NCBI GenBank assembly: GCA_902619315.1
Contig: CACNDW010000010.1
Location: 1-53,168 of the forward strand
Direction: 5' to 3'
Length of the DNA: 53,168 nt
Source of the DNA: an uncultured Bacteroidota bacterium
GTDB lineage: Bacteria; Bacteroidota; Bacteroidia; Flavobacteriales; Flavobacteriaceae
Of the stretch, positions 26,892 through 36,851 are shown piece after piece. The notes under the pieces are model-generated. The model was not told the origin of the DNA, did not search any database, and saw only the letters and a list, made by a program, of their open reading frames with translations. Positions within the stretch are counted from its first letter, which is position 1. Each line of letters opens with the position of its first letter. A program made the position numbers and the translations under genes.

Positions 26892-27956
26892 TTAGGCTAT
26901 TCTTTCGAGTTCTTGCATGCAGTCCACCAAAACTTTAACACTCTCGATGGGTAGTGCATTATATATGGAAGCACGGTACCCTCCAACAGAGCGGTGACCT
27001 TTTAAACCACTGATATTGGCATTATTCCAAAGGGAATCAAAAACTTCAGCTTGTTTATCATTCTTTAAGTTGAAGGTAGCATTCATATTGCTTCTATCGA
27101 CTGAACGAGCGAAACCTTCAAATAGAGGATTTCGGTCAATTTCGTCATATATCAAGGATGCCTTCTTTTGATTTTTTGCTCCCACGCCATCCAAACCACC
27201 ATTGTTTGTAATCCAACGTAGATTTAATAATACTGTATAAACAGGAAATACAGGAGGAGTATTGAACATGCTTTCTGCATTAGACTGAATCTCGTAATTT
27301 AACATTGAGGGGATAACCCTACTTACTTTATTAAAGGAAGATTCTTTGATCACAACCAATGTAACACCTGACGGCCCCATATTTTTTTGCGCTCCAGCAT
27401 AAAACATGTCGAATTTTGAATAGTTAAAGGGTCTTGAAAAAATATCAGAACTCATATCTGCTACCAAAGGCACTTCTGTGTCGGGGAGTATTTTGTATTG
27501 GGTACCAAAAATGGTATTGTTAGTAGTCAAATGTAAATAATCTAAATCTTTAGGTACTTCAAACCCCTTGGGAATATAATTGAAATTAGCATCTTTAGAG
27601 GAAGCGACCTCTATGACCTCACCTAACATTTTTGCTTCCTTAATAGCTTTTGTAGACCAAGTACCTGAGTTGATATAACCGGCTTTGTTTTCTAGCAAAT
27701 TGTATGCAGTCATTATGAATTGTAAACTGGCTCCTCCTTGCAAAAACAAGGCTTTGTAGCCTTTGCCCTCTAAACCTAAAAGTTTTAGTGAGAGGTAACA
27801 CGCCTCTTCCATAATGGTTTTAAATTCATTGCTTCTGTGGGATATTTCAATCAAAGATAAACCTATGTCATCCAGTTCTAAAACTGCTTTTGCGGCTCCC
27901 TCAATCACTTCTTGTGGAAGAATTGCAGGGCCGGCGCTGAAATTGTGTTTTTTCAT
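26892..27956 (-). CDS. serC: phosphoserine aminotransferase
   Basis: Protein of 354 aa that transaminates 3-phosphohydroxypyruvate with glutamate. PLP-binding Lys in A-G-A-Q-K-N-M-G-P-S-G; family start H-N-F-S-A-G-P-A. The open frame extends four codons to a TTG, but the ATG at 27956 is the expected start. First gene of serC-serA-DUF6787. Confidence 0.95.
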   Translation of the reverse strand: MKKHNFSAGPAILPQEVIEGAAKAVLELDDIGLSLIEISHRSNEFKTIMEEACYLSLKLLGLEGKGYKALFLQGGASLQFIMTAYNLLENKAGYINSGTWSTKAIKEAKMLGEVIEVASSKDANFNYIPKGFEVPKDLDYLHLTTNNTIFGTQYKILPDTEVPLVADMSSDIFSRPFNYSKFDMFYAGAQKNMGPSGVTLVVIKESSFNKVSRVIPSMLNYEIQSNAESMFNTPPVFPVYTVLLNLRWITNNGGLDGVGAKNQKKASLIYDEIDRNPLFEGFARSVDRSNMNATFNLKNDKQAEVFDSLWNNANISGLKGHRSVGGYRASIYNALPIESVKVLVDCMQELERIA

Positions 27957-28063
27957 ATCAATTTTCAAAGTGCAAATATCAAAAGATCAGTTCAATTATC
28001 AACTGATTAGATGGTAAATTTTATTAATTTTTTTAACAAAACCTCAAACTAAAAAAGCTACAA

Positions 28064-29083
28064 TTACAAACGATTCAAAAACTCCAGCGTATCCACTCCA
28101 TCAGCATAATCCCAAAGATTTGGGATTTGAGCTTGTCCAAAAGAAATGGCACCTTCAATGTCAGCATTGGAAACAATACATTGAATATTTTCTTGTTGAT
28201 CCAACAAATGTTTTTTTAACTGTTCGAGTCCTTCATAAAATTCGTAATTACCAGTACCTATGGGAGAGGAAATAGCTTGGTTTTCTCTAAGTATAAAAAA
28301 ACCATTTTCTTTAAAGTCAAATTCACTTATTAAGTAGACTGCTTTATTATAGTCATAATTATTGGCGTATTTATTCATTTCAATAATATTAGCATAAGGG
28401 TATAAACCTTTAAAAATTAAATCCAGGGCAAAACCTTCAGGTAAGTAAAGCTTGGAGACGTTTCTGCATCCCAATCCGTAATATTGCAAAATATCTCTTC
28501 CTAGATTTTTCATATCCTCTTCAGTCTCTGAGCCATCAAGAATAGCAACGCCATTTCTATTTTTCCTGATTATGTGGGGATATTTTGAAAAATAATAGTC
28601 AAAATAGCGTGCAGCATTGTTGCTACCAGTAGCTATAACTGCATCAAAGCCCTCTAGTTTTCCATCACTAAATGATGTAAGTGATTGAAAAAGAGGGTTG
28701 ATTTCCACTATAAAAGGAATCAGAACACTGTCTTTTGTAGCGCATTTGACCAAAGCTCTGTTACCGGAAATCCATATCGAGATTAGATCGTGTAAACCTA
28801 CCAAAGGAATATTGCCAGCCATGATAACTGCAATGGTCTTGGGTGAGTTATTTTCATTTATTTGGTATTGATTAATCCATTGGGAAATATTTTTGGGCTG
28901 AAGGGCTGCACCCCAGGACTGAATCGCCTCCATACAGGCTTCTCGTTGAAACCATCCATTTTGAAGGTTGGCACGTTCAATTGCATCGAATAATGGGTCG
29001 TACTGAGAATCTTTATCGGAAATATCGCTAAAATAATTTCCCAAGTTTTCTAGGGCCTTAATTCTATTTTTCAGTTCAGTCAT
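28064..29083 (-). CDS. LuxC-type acyl-CoA reductase
   Basis: Protein of 339 aa of the acyl-CoA/acyl-ACP reductase family (PF05893). The likely catalytic Cys is in Y-G-L-G-C-R-N-V-S-K-L. The NAD(P)-binding region includes V-I-M-A-G-N-I-P-L-V-G and A-T-G-S-N-N-A. No lux or fatty-alcohol genes are adjacent, so the role may be fatty aldehyde or alcohol formation. Divergent from the ferredoxin gene with a 62-nt gap holding that gene's promoter. Confidence 0.85.
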   Translation of the reverse strand: MTELKNRIKALENLGNYFSDISDKDSQYDPLFDAIERANLQNGWFQREACMEAIQSWGAALQPKNISQWINQYQINENNSPKTIAVIMAGNIPLVGLHDLISIWISGNRALVKCATKDSVLIPFIVEINPLFQSLTSFSDGKLEGFDAVIATGSNNAARYFDYYFSKYPHIIRKNRNGVAILDGSETEEDMKNLGRDILQYYGLGCRNVSKLYLPEGFALDLIFKGLYPYANIIEMNKYANNYDYNKAVYLISEFDFKENGFFILRENQAISSPIGTGNYEFYEGLEQLKKHLLDQQENIQCIVSNADIEGAISFGQAQIPNLWDYADGVDTLEFLNRL

Positions 29084-29085
29084 TA

Positions 29086-29117
29086 TTTGTAAAGAATGTT
29101 TATAGATCTTACTTTTG
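29086..29117 (+). promoter_or_regulatory. promoter of the ferredoxin gene
   Basis: TTTG (29086-29089), 20 nt, TACTTTTG (29110-29117): both elements match the Bacteroidota consensus. The predicted start is near 29121, about 25 nt before the ATG at 29146. Confidence 0.65.
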
Positions 29118-29145
29118 TATTTAAATTTAATTAAACATATTCATT

Positions 29146-29496
29146 ATGGCCATCATTATTACTGATGAATGTATAAATTGTGGGGCTTGTGAACCTGAGT
29201 GCCCTAACACAGCAATTTATGAGGGTGCTGATGAGTGGCGATATAAAGATGGTACCGACTTGGAGGGTGACTTAGTCTTGCCTAACGGAAAAATAGCTAA
29301 TGCCGAAGAGGCTCAAATCCCAGTATCTGAGGAATTCTATTATATTGTGCCTGATAAATGTACTGAATGCAAGGGATTTCACGATGAGCCACAATGTGCT
29401 GCTGTTTGTCCCGTTGATTGTTGCGTGCCTGACGATGATAATGTTGAAAATGAAGAGGTGCTATTGTCTAAGCAGCGTTTTATGCACAAAAATTAA
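29146..29496 (+). CDS. 4Fe-4S dicluster ferredoxin
   Basis: Protein of 116 aa. Cluster 1: [12 protein letters not shown]. Cluster 2: C-T-E-C then an insertion, then C-A-A-V-C-P. Both sets have four cysteines plus Pro. The spacing with an insertion in the second motif resembles the seven/eight-iron ferredoxins of the Allochromatium vinosum type. Acts as a small electron carrier in the cytoplasm. Its own promoter lies between it and the LuxC-type gene; ychF follows after 11 nt. Confidence 0.92.
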   Translation: MAIIITDECINCGACEPECPNTAIYEGADEWRYKDGTDLEGDLVLPNGKIANAEEAQIPVSEEFYYIVPDKCTECKGFHDEPQCAAVCPVDCCVPDDDNVENEEVLLSKQRFMHKN

Positions 29497-29507
29497 TTCC
29501 TTTTTTT

Positions 29508-30602
29508 ATGAAAGCTGGAATTGTAGGCCTTCCCAATGTAGGCAAATCGACTTTGTTCAATTCTCTATCTAATGCCAAAGCGCAAAGTGCCAATTTTCCC
29601 TTTTGTACCATTGAACCTAATATCGGAGTTGTAAATGTCCCGGACAAGCGTTTGGGCGTCTTGGCAGATTTGGTCAACCCCGAAAAAGTGATCCCGGCTA
29701 CGGTAGAAATTGTCGATATTGCAGGATTGGTCAAAGGAGCCAGCAAGGGTGAAGGTTTGGGCAATAAATTTTTGGGAAACATCAGAGAAACAGATGCTAT
29801 TCTTCACGTTTTAAGGTGTTTTGAGGATGATAACATAATCCATGTTGATGGGTCTGTAGATCCACTTAGAGACAAGGAAACTATAGATATAGAACTCCAG
29901 TTAAAAGATTTAGAAACTACTGAAAAAAGGAGGGATAAAATTTTGAGAGCTGCCAATACTGGAAATAAAGATGCTCAAAAGGAATTGGGCGTATTGGATC
30001 AGATTATCGCTGCACTGGAGGCTGCACTAAATGTAAGATCGATTTCTTTTTCTTACGAAGACCGAATCAACTACGTTAATACACTTCAACTAATTACCGA
30101 TAAACCTGTAATGTATATTTGTAATGTAAGTGAAGATGCTGCTGTAGGTGGTAACCATTTTGTGAATCAGATCAAAGAAGCGGTGGTTACAGAAAAAGCT
30201 CAGGTATTGGTGTTGGCGGTCAGTATTGAAGCTGACATCAATGAATTAGATTCTTATGAGGAAAGGCAATTATTTCTGGAGGATATTGGACTTGTCGAAC
30301 CTGGATCAGCCAAACTTATTCGATCTGCCTATCATCTACTCTCATTACAGACGTATTTTACTGCAGGAGAAAAGGAGGTTAGAGCCTGGACAGTTAAAAA
30401 AGGAGCCACCGCTTCTCAGGCCGCAGGCGTTATCCATACCGATTTTGAAAAAGGGTTTATTCGAGCCGAGGTTATTTCTTATGAGGATTACTCCGACTTG
30501 GGCAGTGAACAAATGGTAAAGCAGGCTGGTAAAATCAGGGTAGAGGGCAAGGAATATATCGTTCAAGACGGCGATGTGATGCACTTCCGTTTTAATGTTT
30601 GA
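29508..30602 (+). CDS. ychF: YchF-type Obg-related ATPase
   Basis: Protein of 364 aa. P-loop G-L-P-N-V-G-K-S-T-L-F-N; N-F-P-F-C-T-I-E-P-N is the switch region; D-I-A-G-L-V-K-G-A is the G3 motif. The G4 position (C-N-V-S-E) deviates from N-K-x-D, as expected for the ATP preference of YchF. C-terminal TGS domain ends V-Q-D-G-D-V-M-H-F-R. Binds ribosomes and affects stress response in other bacteria. A 97-codon plus-strand ORF overlapping its end is treated as spurious. Confidence 0.96.
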   Translation: MKAGIVGLPNVGKSTLFNSLSNAKAQSANFPFCTIEPNIGVVNVPDKRLGVLADLVNPEKVIPATVEIVDIAGLVKGASKGEGLGNKFLGNIRETDAILHVLRCFEDDNIIHVDGSVDPLRDKETIDIELQLKDLETTEKRRDKILRAANTGNKDAQKELGVLDQIIAALEAALNVRSISFSYEDRINYVNTLQLITDKPVMYICNVSEDAAVGGNHFVNQIKEAVVTEKAQVLVLAVSIEADINELDSYEERQLFLEDIGLVEPGSAKLIRSAYHLLSLQTYFTAGEKEVRAWTVKKGATASQAAGVIHTDFEKGFIRAEVISYEDYSDLGSEQMVKQAGKIRVEGKEYIVQDGDVMHFRFNV

Positions 30603-31190
30603 AACTCATTCGTCAGTCGATAACTAAAGTTGCATTTCGATCCCATCCTCTGCGTCGAGATCAATTACTCATAAATAGAATCGTAAATCTTAACCTTATT
30701 CCACAAATGTTGTGTCATTTCAGTCAACAAAAGATGGTAGTGATCAGTTTGATAAGGGTTGAGTGTTTTCAAATTGGGAAATCTAACCTACAAGCTATAG
30801 GTATAGGAAAAATAAATTACTGTCATACTCGTTACAGCAGGTTGCCCGATATGAAAATGAACCACCTAGGGTTTCAGAATATAAACTCTTGAAGTACATT
30901 TTAGAAAGATAGTCTATCCCTTTTATCATCTGGATTTTTTAGCTAGAAAAAAACCATTTGAAGAAAGCTGCTTTTGATTCTTTAGATTGGATATTGGGTA
31001 CCGTATATGAAGTAATCTGTCAGGGTTGAATTTTTTTATCATAAGATTTTTAAAGATAAATAATCTAAGAGGCTTATAAACATTAATGGATGTTGAAACT
31101 TCTCAACAATAAAGGATTGTAATTTGTTAATTTCTTTGGATATAATCCATTCTAAAATTGGGCTTCAAATTATAATTTAGCATTGTCTAT
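30603..31190. other. gene-free 588-bp stretch, possibly a decayed gene
   Basis: No convincing gene. On the minus strand one frame ending at about 30675 has protein-like runs (for example N-L-K-T-L-N-P-Y-Q-T-D-H-Y and K-V-K-I-Y-D-S-I-Y-E) interrupted by several TAG codons. On the plus strand a short run K-K-A-A-F-D-S-L-D-W-I-L-G-T-V-Y-E lies at about 30960-31030 without a start. Both could be gene remnants or chance. The parE promoter should lie at the right edge, but no clear consensus is visible. Confidence 0.3.
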
Positions 31191-33050
31191 ATGGCCGAAC
31201 CTAACCAATATACCGAAGAAAATATTCGTTCGCTCGACTGGAAGGAACACATCCGAATGCGACCCGGAATGTATATTGGCAAACTGGGTGATGGTTCCTC
31301 ACCCGACGATGGTATATACATTCTCTTAAAAGAAGTTGTAGATAATTGTATTGATGAATTTGTCATGGGTGCCGGAAAAACCATTGAAATTTCAATCAAA
31401 GACAACATTGTAAGTGTTAGAGACTATGGACGTGGAATTCCTTTAGGAAAACTTGTTGATGTAGTTTCCAAAATGAATACAGGAGGGAAATACGACTCTA
31501 GAGCATTTAAAAAATCTGTTGGATTGAATGGTGTTGGAACCAAGGCTGTCAATGCATTATCTTCAAAATTTAAGGTAGTTTCTGTTAGAGAAAATGAGAC
31601 AACTAACGCAATTTTTGAATATGGAAATCTCATTCAACAAGATCCTGTGACGTCCAGCTCAAAGAGAAGAGGAACCCAGGTGGTGTTTGAGCCTGATACA
31701 AGCATTTTTAAAAATTACAGATACCGGTTGGAATACGTAGAACGTATGCTCAAAAACTATGTCTATCTCAATCGAGGCCTGACCATTGACCTTAACGGTC
31801 TAAAATTCTTCTCTGAAAATGGTCTCAAAGATTTACTTGAGGATCAAACCAACGCATCCGACCTTTTATATCCCATCATCCACCTTAAAGGAGAGGATAT
31901 TGAAGTGGCCATCACGCACAGCAGATCTCAATACAGTGAAGAATATCACTCCTTTGTGAATGGACAAAATACTACTCAAGGGGGAACGCATCAGGCAGCT
32001 TTTAGGGAAGCTTTGGTAAAAACCATAAGAGATCATTATGGAAAAAACTTTGATGCTTCTGACATACGAAAATCAATTATATCCGCCATTAGTATCAAGG
32101 TCATGGAACCGGTTTTTGAATCTCAAACCAAAACCAAGTTGGGTTCTACAGAAATGGGAGAAAAAATGCCTTCGGTTCGTGCTTACATCAATGATTTTTT
32201 AGGGACTCAACTCGACAATTTTCTCCACAAACACACGGAAACAGCAGAGGCTATTCGAAGCAAGATCTTACAGGCCGAAAAAGAGAGAAAAGAACTTTCA
32301 GGTATTCGTAAACTAGCCAAAGAAAGGGCCAAGAAGGCCAGTTTACACAACAAAAAACTAAGGGATTGTAGGGTACATCTGGGAGATTTGAAGAAAGACC
32401 GTCGCCTAGAATCTACCATATTTATTACCGAGGGAGATTCAGCCAGTGGATCAATCACCAAGTCAAGGGATGTAAATACTCAAGCAGTGTTTAGTTTAAG
32501 AGGAAAACCTCTTAACACTTTTGGAATGACCAAAAAAATTGTTTATGAAAATGAAGAATTTAACCTCTTGCAAGCGGCCCTAAACATAGAGGAAAGCATG
32601 GAGGATTTGCGCTATAATAACATTGTGATTGCTACAGACGCTGACGTAGACGGGATGCACATACGTTTATTACTAATCACTTTTTTCCTTCAGTTTTTTC
32701 CGGAATTGATCAAAGAAGGACATTTGTATATTTTACAAACTCCGCTGTTTAGGGTAAGGGATAAAAAACAAACTTTTTACTGTTACAGTGAACAAGAAAA
32801 AAAAGAGTCTATTGAAAAATTAACCGGGAAGCCAGAGATTACTCGCTTTAAAGGTTTAGGAGAAATTTCTCCGGATGAGTTTAAATTTTTTATAGGGGAA
32901 GATATTCGATTGGATCCGATCATGTTGGACAAATCAACAACCACAGACGATTTATTACAATTCTACATGGGAAAAAACACACAGGAACGTCAAAAATTTA
33001 TCATTGATAATCTAAAAGTTGAATTGGATGTAGCCAATGAAATGGTATGA
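31191..33050 (+). CDS. parE: DNA topoisomerase IV subunit B
   Basis: Protein of 619 aa, the ATPase and TOPRIM subunit that with ParC decatenates daughter chromosomes. GHKL ATPase motif E-V-V-D-N-C-I-D-E and [24 protein letters not shown] and D-A-D-V-D-G-M-H. Length fits ParE rather than GyrB. parC follows after 3 nt. Confidence 0.95.
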   Translation: MAEPNQYTEENIRSLDWKEHIRMRPGMYIGKLGDGSSPDDGIYILLKEVVDNCIDEFVMGAGKTIEISIKDNIVSVRDYGRGIPLGKLVDVVSKMNTGGKYDSRAFKKSVGLNGVGTKAVNALSSKFKVVSVRENETTNAIFEYGNLIQQDPVTSSSKRRGTQVVFEPDTSIFKNYRYRLEYVERMLKNYVYLNRGLTIDLNGLKFFSENGLKDLLEDQTNASDLLYPIIHLKGEDIEVAITHSRSQYSEEYHSFVNGQNTTQGGTHQAAFREALVKTIRDHYGKNFDASDIRKSIISAISIKVMEPVFESQTKTKLGSTEMGEKMPSVRAYINDFLGTQLDNFLHKHTETAEAIRSKILQAEKERKELSGIRKLAKERAKKASLHNKKLRDCRVHLGDLKKDRRLESTIFITEGDSASGSITKSRDVNTQAVFSLRGKPLNTFGMTKKIVYENEEFNLLQAALNIEESMEDLRYNNIVIATDADVDGMHIRLLLITFFLQFFPELIKEGHLYILQTPLFRVRDKKQTFYCYSEQEKKESIEKLTGKPEITRFKGLGEISPDEFKFFIGEDIRLDPIMLDKSTTTDDLLQFYMGKNTQERQKFIIDNLKVELDVANEMV

Positions 33051-33053
33051 TAA

Positions 33054-35639
33054 ATGGATGATTTAGAGTTTGAAAAAATACCAGAGGAGTTGAATGAGGG
33101 GGATACACTTGTCAAAGTTACCGGTATGTACAAAGACTGGTTTCTGGACTACGCTTCTTATGTAATTTTAGAACGTGCTGTTCCTGCCATCTATGACGGA
33201 CTAAAGCCCGTTCAGCGTCGTATCCTTCACTCCATGAAGGACCTTGACGATGGCCGTTATAATAAAGTGGCCAATCTCGTTGGGCACACCATGCAGTACC
33301 ACCCCCATGGAGATGCCAGTATAGCTGATGCCATGGTACAAATCGGTCAAAAAGAATTGTTGATCGACACCCAAGGAAACTGGGGGAATATCCTTACCGG
33401 TGACCGCGCGGCTGCATCCAGATACATCGAGGCACGATTGTCCAAATTTGCGCTCGAAGTGATCTTTAGCCCCAAGGTTACAGATTGGCAACTCTCCTAT
33501 GATGGAAGGAAAAAAGAACCAGTTCATTTGCCGGTCAAATTTCCATTGCTTTTGGAACAAGGAGCAGAAGGAATCGCCGTAGGACTTTCTACCAAAATAC
33601 TCCCACACAATTTTATTGAGCTTCTCAATGCCAGCATCCAGCATTTAAAAGGAAAAAAATTCAAGCTTTATCCTGACTTTCAAACAGGAGGAATCATTGA
33701 TGTTCAAGGCTACAACGACGGTAATCGCGGAGGTAAAATCAGGGTTAGGGCCAAGATCAGTCAGTTGGATAAAAACACTTTGGTAATCAATGAAATTCCC
33801 TATGGAACCACAACTTCAGGGCTGATTGATAATATCCTAAAAGCCAATGAAAAGGGTAAGATTAAGATAAAAAAAATTGAGGATAATACAGCAGCCAGTG
33901 TCGAAATCATCATTCACCTCCCCAACGGTATTTCACCCGACAAAACCATCGATGCTCTCTATGCCTTTACCGATTGTGAAAGCTCAATTTCTCCTTTGGG
34001 TTGTCTAATCATTGATAATAAACCTCATTTTATCGGGGTCAGTGAAATGTTAACTCTTTCAACAGACCATACTGTAAGCCTCCTAAAAAAAGAGTTGGAA
34101 GTTCAGTTGGATGAATTGGAAAACCACTGGCACCATGCCTTTTTAGAGCGTATTTTCATCGAAAATAGAATTTATAGAGACATCGAAGAGGAAAATACTT
34201 GGGAGGGTGTATTGGAGGCTATTCGCATAGGATTAGAGCCTCATATTTCGATTCTCAAAAGAGCTGTAGTCGAGGAGGACCTTGTCAAATTGACAGAAAT
34301 TAGGATCAAACGCATATCTAAATTTGATATTGATAAGGCCCAGCAAAAAATAGAAACCTTAGAAGGGGATATTGCTGAGGTGACAAATCATCTGTCCCAT
34401 TTGGTTGATTATGCCATAAATTACTTTAAACATCTAATAAAAACCTATGGTAAAGAAAGGGAACGAAAATCTGAAATAAGGATTTTTGATGATGTCGATG
34501 CCAAAAAGGTAGTGGTAAGAAATCAAAAGTTGTATCTCAATCGAGTGGAGGGCTTTATTGGAACTTCGCTGAGAAAAGATGAATATTTATGTGACTGCTC
34601 AGACATCGACGATGTTATTGTTTTTACAAAAGAAGGAAAAATGCAGGTGGTCAGGGTTGAGGGTAAGGTTTTTGTTGGTAAAGATGTCATTCATGCAGCT
34701 ATTTTTAAGAAAAATGATACCCGCACCATCTATAATATGATCTATAAGGATGGCAAAAAAGGAAACTCCTTTATCAAAAGGTTTGCGGTCAAAGGAATCA
34801 CTCGTGATAAAGTTTACGAAATGACACAGGGCACTCCAGGCTCCACCGTTTTGTATTTTACTGCCAATCCTAATGGTGAGGCGGAAGTTGTAAGCATTCT
34901 TTTGCGAAATACAGGAAATGTAAAAAAGCTAAGATGGGATTTAGATTTTGCGGATTTGCAGATCAAAGGTAGGGGAGTGAGGGGGAATACAGTTACCAAA
35001 TACAATATCCTCAGGGTAGAACTCAAAGAGAAGGGAGTGTCTACCCTCAAACCAAGAAAAATCTGGTTTGATCCAACTATCAAAAGACTAAATACTGATG
35101 AGCGAGGAGAGCTCTTGGGTGCATTTAAGGGAGAAGACAAAATATTACTGATCAATAAAGATGGAGATGCAAAGGTGGTCATTCCTGAGATGACCTTACA
35201 CTTCGATGAAAACTTAATTTGTATTGAGAAGTGGAAACCAACTAAACCGATCACCTCTGTTTACTTTGATACAGAAAAACAACGCTACTTTATCAAAAGA
35301 TTTATTATAGAAAATGAGTCTAAAGAAGACCGATTCATCAAAGCTGGTGGTGAGATGATTTTTCTCAATACCGATTGGCGCCCAATTATTAGAGTCAATT
35401 TTGTCAAACCAAGAGACAAAGATCCAATTCCTCCTATGGAAGTCAACGCGGAAGAATTTATAGCGCTCAAAGGATTTAAAGCTCACGGAAACCAACTTTC
35501 ACAGAAAAAAATCAAAAATATAGAACTCATAGAAGCTCTGCGCTATGATGATGATGAAAAATCGGTTGAAGAAATCGAAGTCAACGATCAAGAGGAGTTA
35601 AGTGCGGACGATGATTCACAAATCAAATTGAATCTATGA
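33054..35639 (+). CDS. parC: DNA topoisomerase IV subunit A
   Basis: Protein of 861 aa. Catalytic Tyr in A-A-A-S-R-Y-I-E-A-R-L-S; winged-helix start Y-A-S-Y-V-I-L-E-R-A-V-P. The C-terminal part holds beta-pinwheel repeats rather than the strict GyrA box. The very acidic tail (D-D-D-E-K-S-V-E-E-I-E...A-D-D-D-S-Q) is common in this phylum. Forms a two-gene operon with parE. No quinolone-type change can be judged without a reference. Confidence 0.95.
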   Translation: MDDLEFEKIPEELNEGDTLVKVTGMYKDWFLDYASYVILERAVPAIYDGLKPVQRRILHSMKDLDDGRYNKVANLVGHTMQYHPHGDASIADAMVQIGQKELLIDTQGNWGNILTGDRAAASRYIEARLSKFALEVIFSPKVTDWQLSYDGRKKEPVHLPVKFPLLLEQGAEGIAVGLSTKILPHNFIELLNASIQHLKGKKFKLYPDFQTGGIIDVQGYNDGNRGGKIRVRAKISQLDKNTLVINEIPYGTTTSGLIDNILKANEKGKIKIKKIEDNTAASVEIIIHLPNGISPDKTIDALYAFTDCESSISPLGCLIIDNKPHFIGVSEMLTLSTDHTVSLLKKELEVQLDELENHWHHAFLERIFIENRIYRDIEEENTWEGVLEAIRIGLEPHISILKRAVVEEDLVKLTEIRIKRISKFDIDKAQQKIETLEGDIAEVTNHLSHLVDYAINYFKHLIKTYGKERERKSEIRIFDDVDAKKVVVRNQKLYLNRVEGFIGTSLRKDEYLCDCSDIDDVIVFTKEGKMQVVRVEGKVFVGKDVIHAAIFKKNDTRTIYNMIYKDGKKGNSFIKRFAVKGITRDKVYEMTQGTPGSTVLYFTANPNGEAEVVSILLRNTGNVKKLRWDLDFADLQIKGRGVRGNTVTKYNILRVELKEKGVSTLKPRKIWFDPTIKRLNTDERGELLGAFKGEDKILLINKDGDAKVVIPEMTLHFDENLICIEKWKPTKPITSVYFDTEKQRYFIKRFIIENESKEDRFIKAGGEMIFLNTDWRPIIRVNFVKPRDKDPIPPMEVNAEEFIALKGFKAHGNQLSQKKIKNIELIEALRYDDDEKSVEEIEVNDQEELSADDDSQIKLNL

Positions 35640-35788
35640 TTTGTTTAGGTCATTTCTGTTTTTAGGGGGATATTTTACCCGCAATGATCGATATAAATAA
35701 AATATTGTCGACACCCAAAACAATTTCCAAAAAAAGTAATTGTCAGCAGTTCAGACACAATTTCCGCGGTAAAGAAATATTCCTTGAA

Positions 35789-36196
35789 CTAATTGATTTT
35801 CTTGATGGTACCCCGTTGCTTGTTGTCGGATTTACCCACAAATGAATATTCAAAGGTATAGGATTTTCCCTCGGTCGATAGAATTTTGATTTGTACCGGA
35901 CGTTTGTCTTGGTTGGACTTGGGGTTGAGTTTGGTTAAAATACATTCACAGTCATTGACCCATCGAATGCTGGCAGAGTCTATTTTTCCTTCATAGGTTT
36001 CAATTTCGAGATCTTCTGTTCTGGAGAAATAAGAAGTTTTGATCTCACCGTTGATCAGTGTGCTAAATTCAAATAATCCAATATGAAACTTTTTACAGTC
36101 GCGTTCTACAGAATAACATGAACAAATCAATAAGGGTCCAAAACAGAGGACTAGGAAAAAATTATTTTTTAGGCCTAAATCTTTCAAAACTTCCAT
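35789..36196 (-). CDS. small lipoprotein downstream of the XRE regulator
   Basis: Protein of 135 aa. Signal part L-V-L-C-F-G-P-L-L-I-C-S-C with a likely acylated Cys, then R-D-C-K-K-F-H-I-G. The domain contains S-I-R-W-V-N-D-C-E-C and I-K-I-L-S-T-E-G-K, and I recall it as a conserved flavobacterial protein found near topoisomerase genes. Any topoisomerase label from that neighbourhood would not be supported. The ATG at 36196 lies 35 nt inside the XRE gene end. Function unknown. Confidence 0.75.
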   Translation of the reverse strand: MEVLKDLGLKNNFFLVLCFGPLLICSCYSVERDCKKFHIGLFEFSTLINGEIKTSYFSRTEDLEIETYEGKIDSASIRWVNDCECILTKLNPKSNQDKRPVQIKILSTEGKSYTFEYSFVGKSDNKQRGTIKKIN

Positions 36197-36587
36197 CACC
36201 GTAAAGGTAGATGATTTCTTTGGGAGGTGCACTTTCTTCAGTAGAAATTGATGATTCCTTTTGGGGTTTCATTTTTTCAGATATAGGGTATCCCATAGGA
36301 GGGGGTTGTTGATACTTGTTCTCAACTTTTATAGAATCAAATGGGTTACTATTGTTTTTTGGAACATTAGGGCTAGGGGTACCTATAATTAGCCATTCCA
36401 ATGCTATCTCGTCAAAAGCCTCATAAATTTTCATTAAAAATTCCAAACTGGGTTTATTTCTTCCAGAAAGAATGTGAGACATGGCAGAACGCTGTACCCC
36501 AATTTTTGAAGCAAAAGCAGCCGAAGATAACTGATGATTGATTCTGATTTTTTCAATACGCTCAACAATGGCAGCAGTGTTTAACAT
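36162..36587 (-). CDS. XRE-family transcriptional regulator
   Basis: Protein of 141 aa. N-terminal helix-turn-helix at about residues 20-42 (F-A-S-K-I-G-V-Q-R-S-A-M-S-H-I-L-S-G-R). The C-terminal half is Pro-, Lys- and Ser-rich and probably disordered, ending Y-G-D-G-S-F-E-R-F-R-P-K-K. I chose the ATG at 36587 over the in-frame codon at 36608. A TTGTAAA operator-like site overlaps its start codon, suggesting autoregulation. Divergent from the M14 peptidase across about 260 bp full of related sites. Confidence 0.88.
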   Translation of the reverse strand: MLNTAAIVERIEKIRINHQLSSAAFASKIGVQRSAMSHILSGRNKPSLEFLMKIYEAFDEIALEWLIIGTPSPNVPKNNSNPFDSIKVENKYQQPPPMGYPISEKMKPQKESSISTEESAPPKEIIYLYGDGSFERFRPKK

Positions 36588-36597
36588 TGTAAACAAT
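36586..36597. promoter_or_regulatory. operator-like site over the XRE start codon
   Basis: ATTGTAAACAAT, arms ATTGT and ACAAT, palindromic except for the central two bases. It contains TTGTAAA (36587-36593) and overlaps the start codon of the XRE gene. Confidence 0.5.
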
Positions 36598-36785
36598 TTA
36601 TAGATCATTCTAAGATATAAAAAATATTTTTAATTAAACTTTTATTTTATTAGTGATTATTTGTAAAGTTTTAATTTAATAATCAAATATAAAACATTGA
36701 TAAATAGATAATTATAATTAAAATTTACTTTTCTGTACACAAATGTTTACAAAACAATGCTTTTGCAGCAATTAAATGTATATTG

Positions 36786-36800
36786 TTGTAAACTTTACAA
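36786..36800. promoter_or_regulatory. 15-bp perfect palindromic operator
   Basis: TTGTAAA-C-TTTACAA, a perfect palindrome around position 36793. It lies 51 nt before the M14 start codon, where it could control transcription of that gene. Confidence 0.6.
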
Positions 36801-36808
36801 GTTTATTT

Positions 36809-36832
36809 ATGTAAACCTAGACTTGTTTACAT
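36809..36832. promoter_or_regulatory. 24-bp inverted-repeat operator
   Basis: ATGTAAAC, 8-nt spacer, GTTTACAT: perfect 8-bp arms related to the 15-bp palindrome. A further TTGTAAA (36833-36839) and the -7-like AATATTTG (36838-36845) follow directly before the M14 ATG at 36852. Confidence 0.6.
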
Positions 36833-36851
36833 TTGTAAAATATTTGTTAGT

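Noticed and set aside
30599..30892. 97-codon plus-strand ORF overlapping the ychF stop
   Set aside because: Irregular amino-acid make-up with no domain or motif. It lies antisense to a stretch with protein-like runs in another frame. More likely an accidental open frame.
35684..35845. 53-codon plus-strand ORF after parC
   Set aside because: It runs antisense into the 3' end of the lipoprotein gene, with no signal or motif. Its open length is explained by the coding strand opposite.
35789..36196. Calling the small lipoprotein a topoisomerase IV protein
   Set aside because: It has a lipoprotein signal and no topoisomerase motif; only its position next to parC suggests the name.
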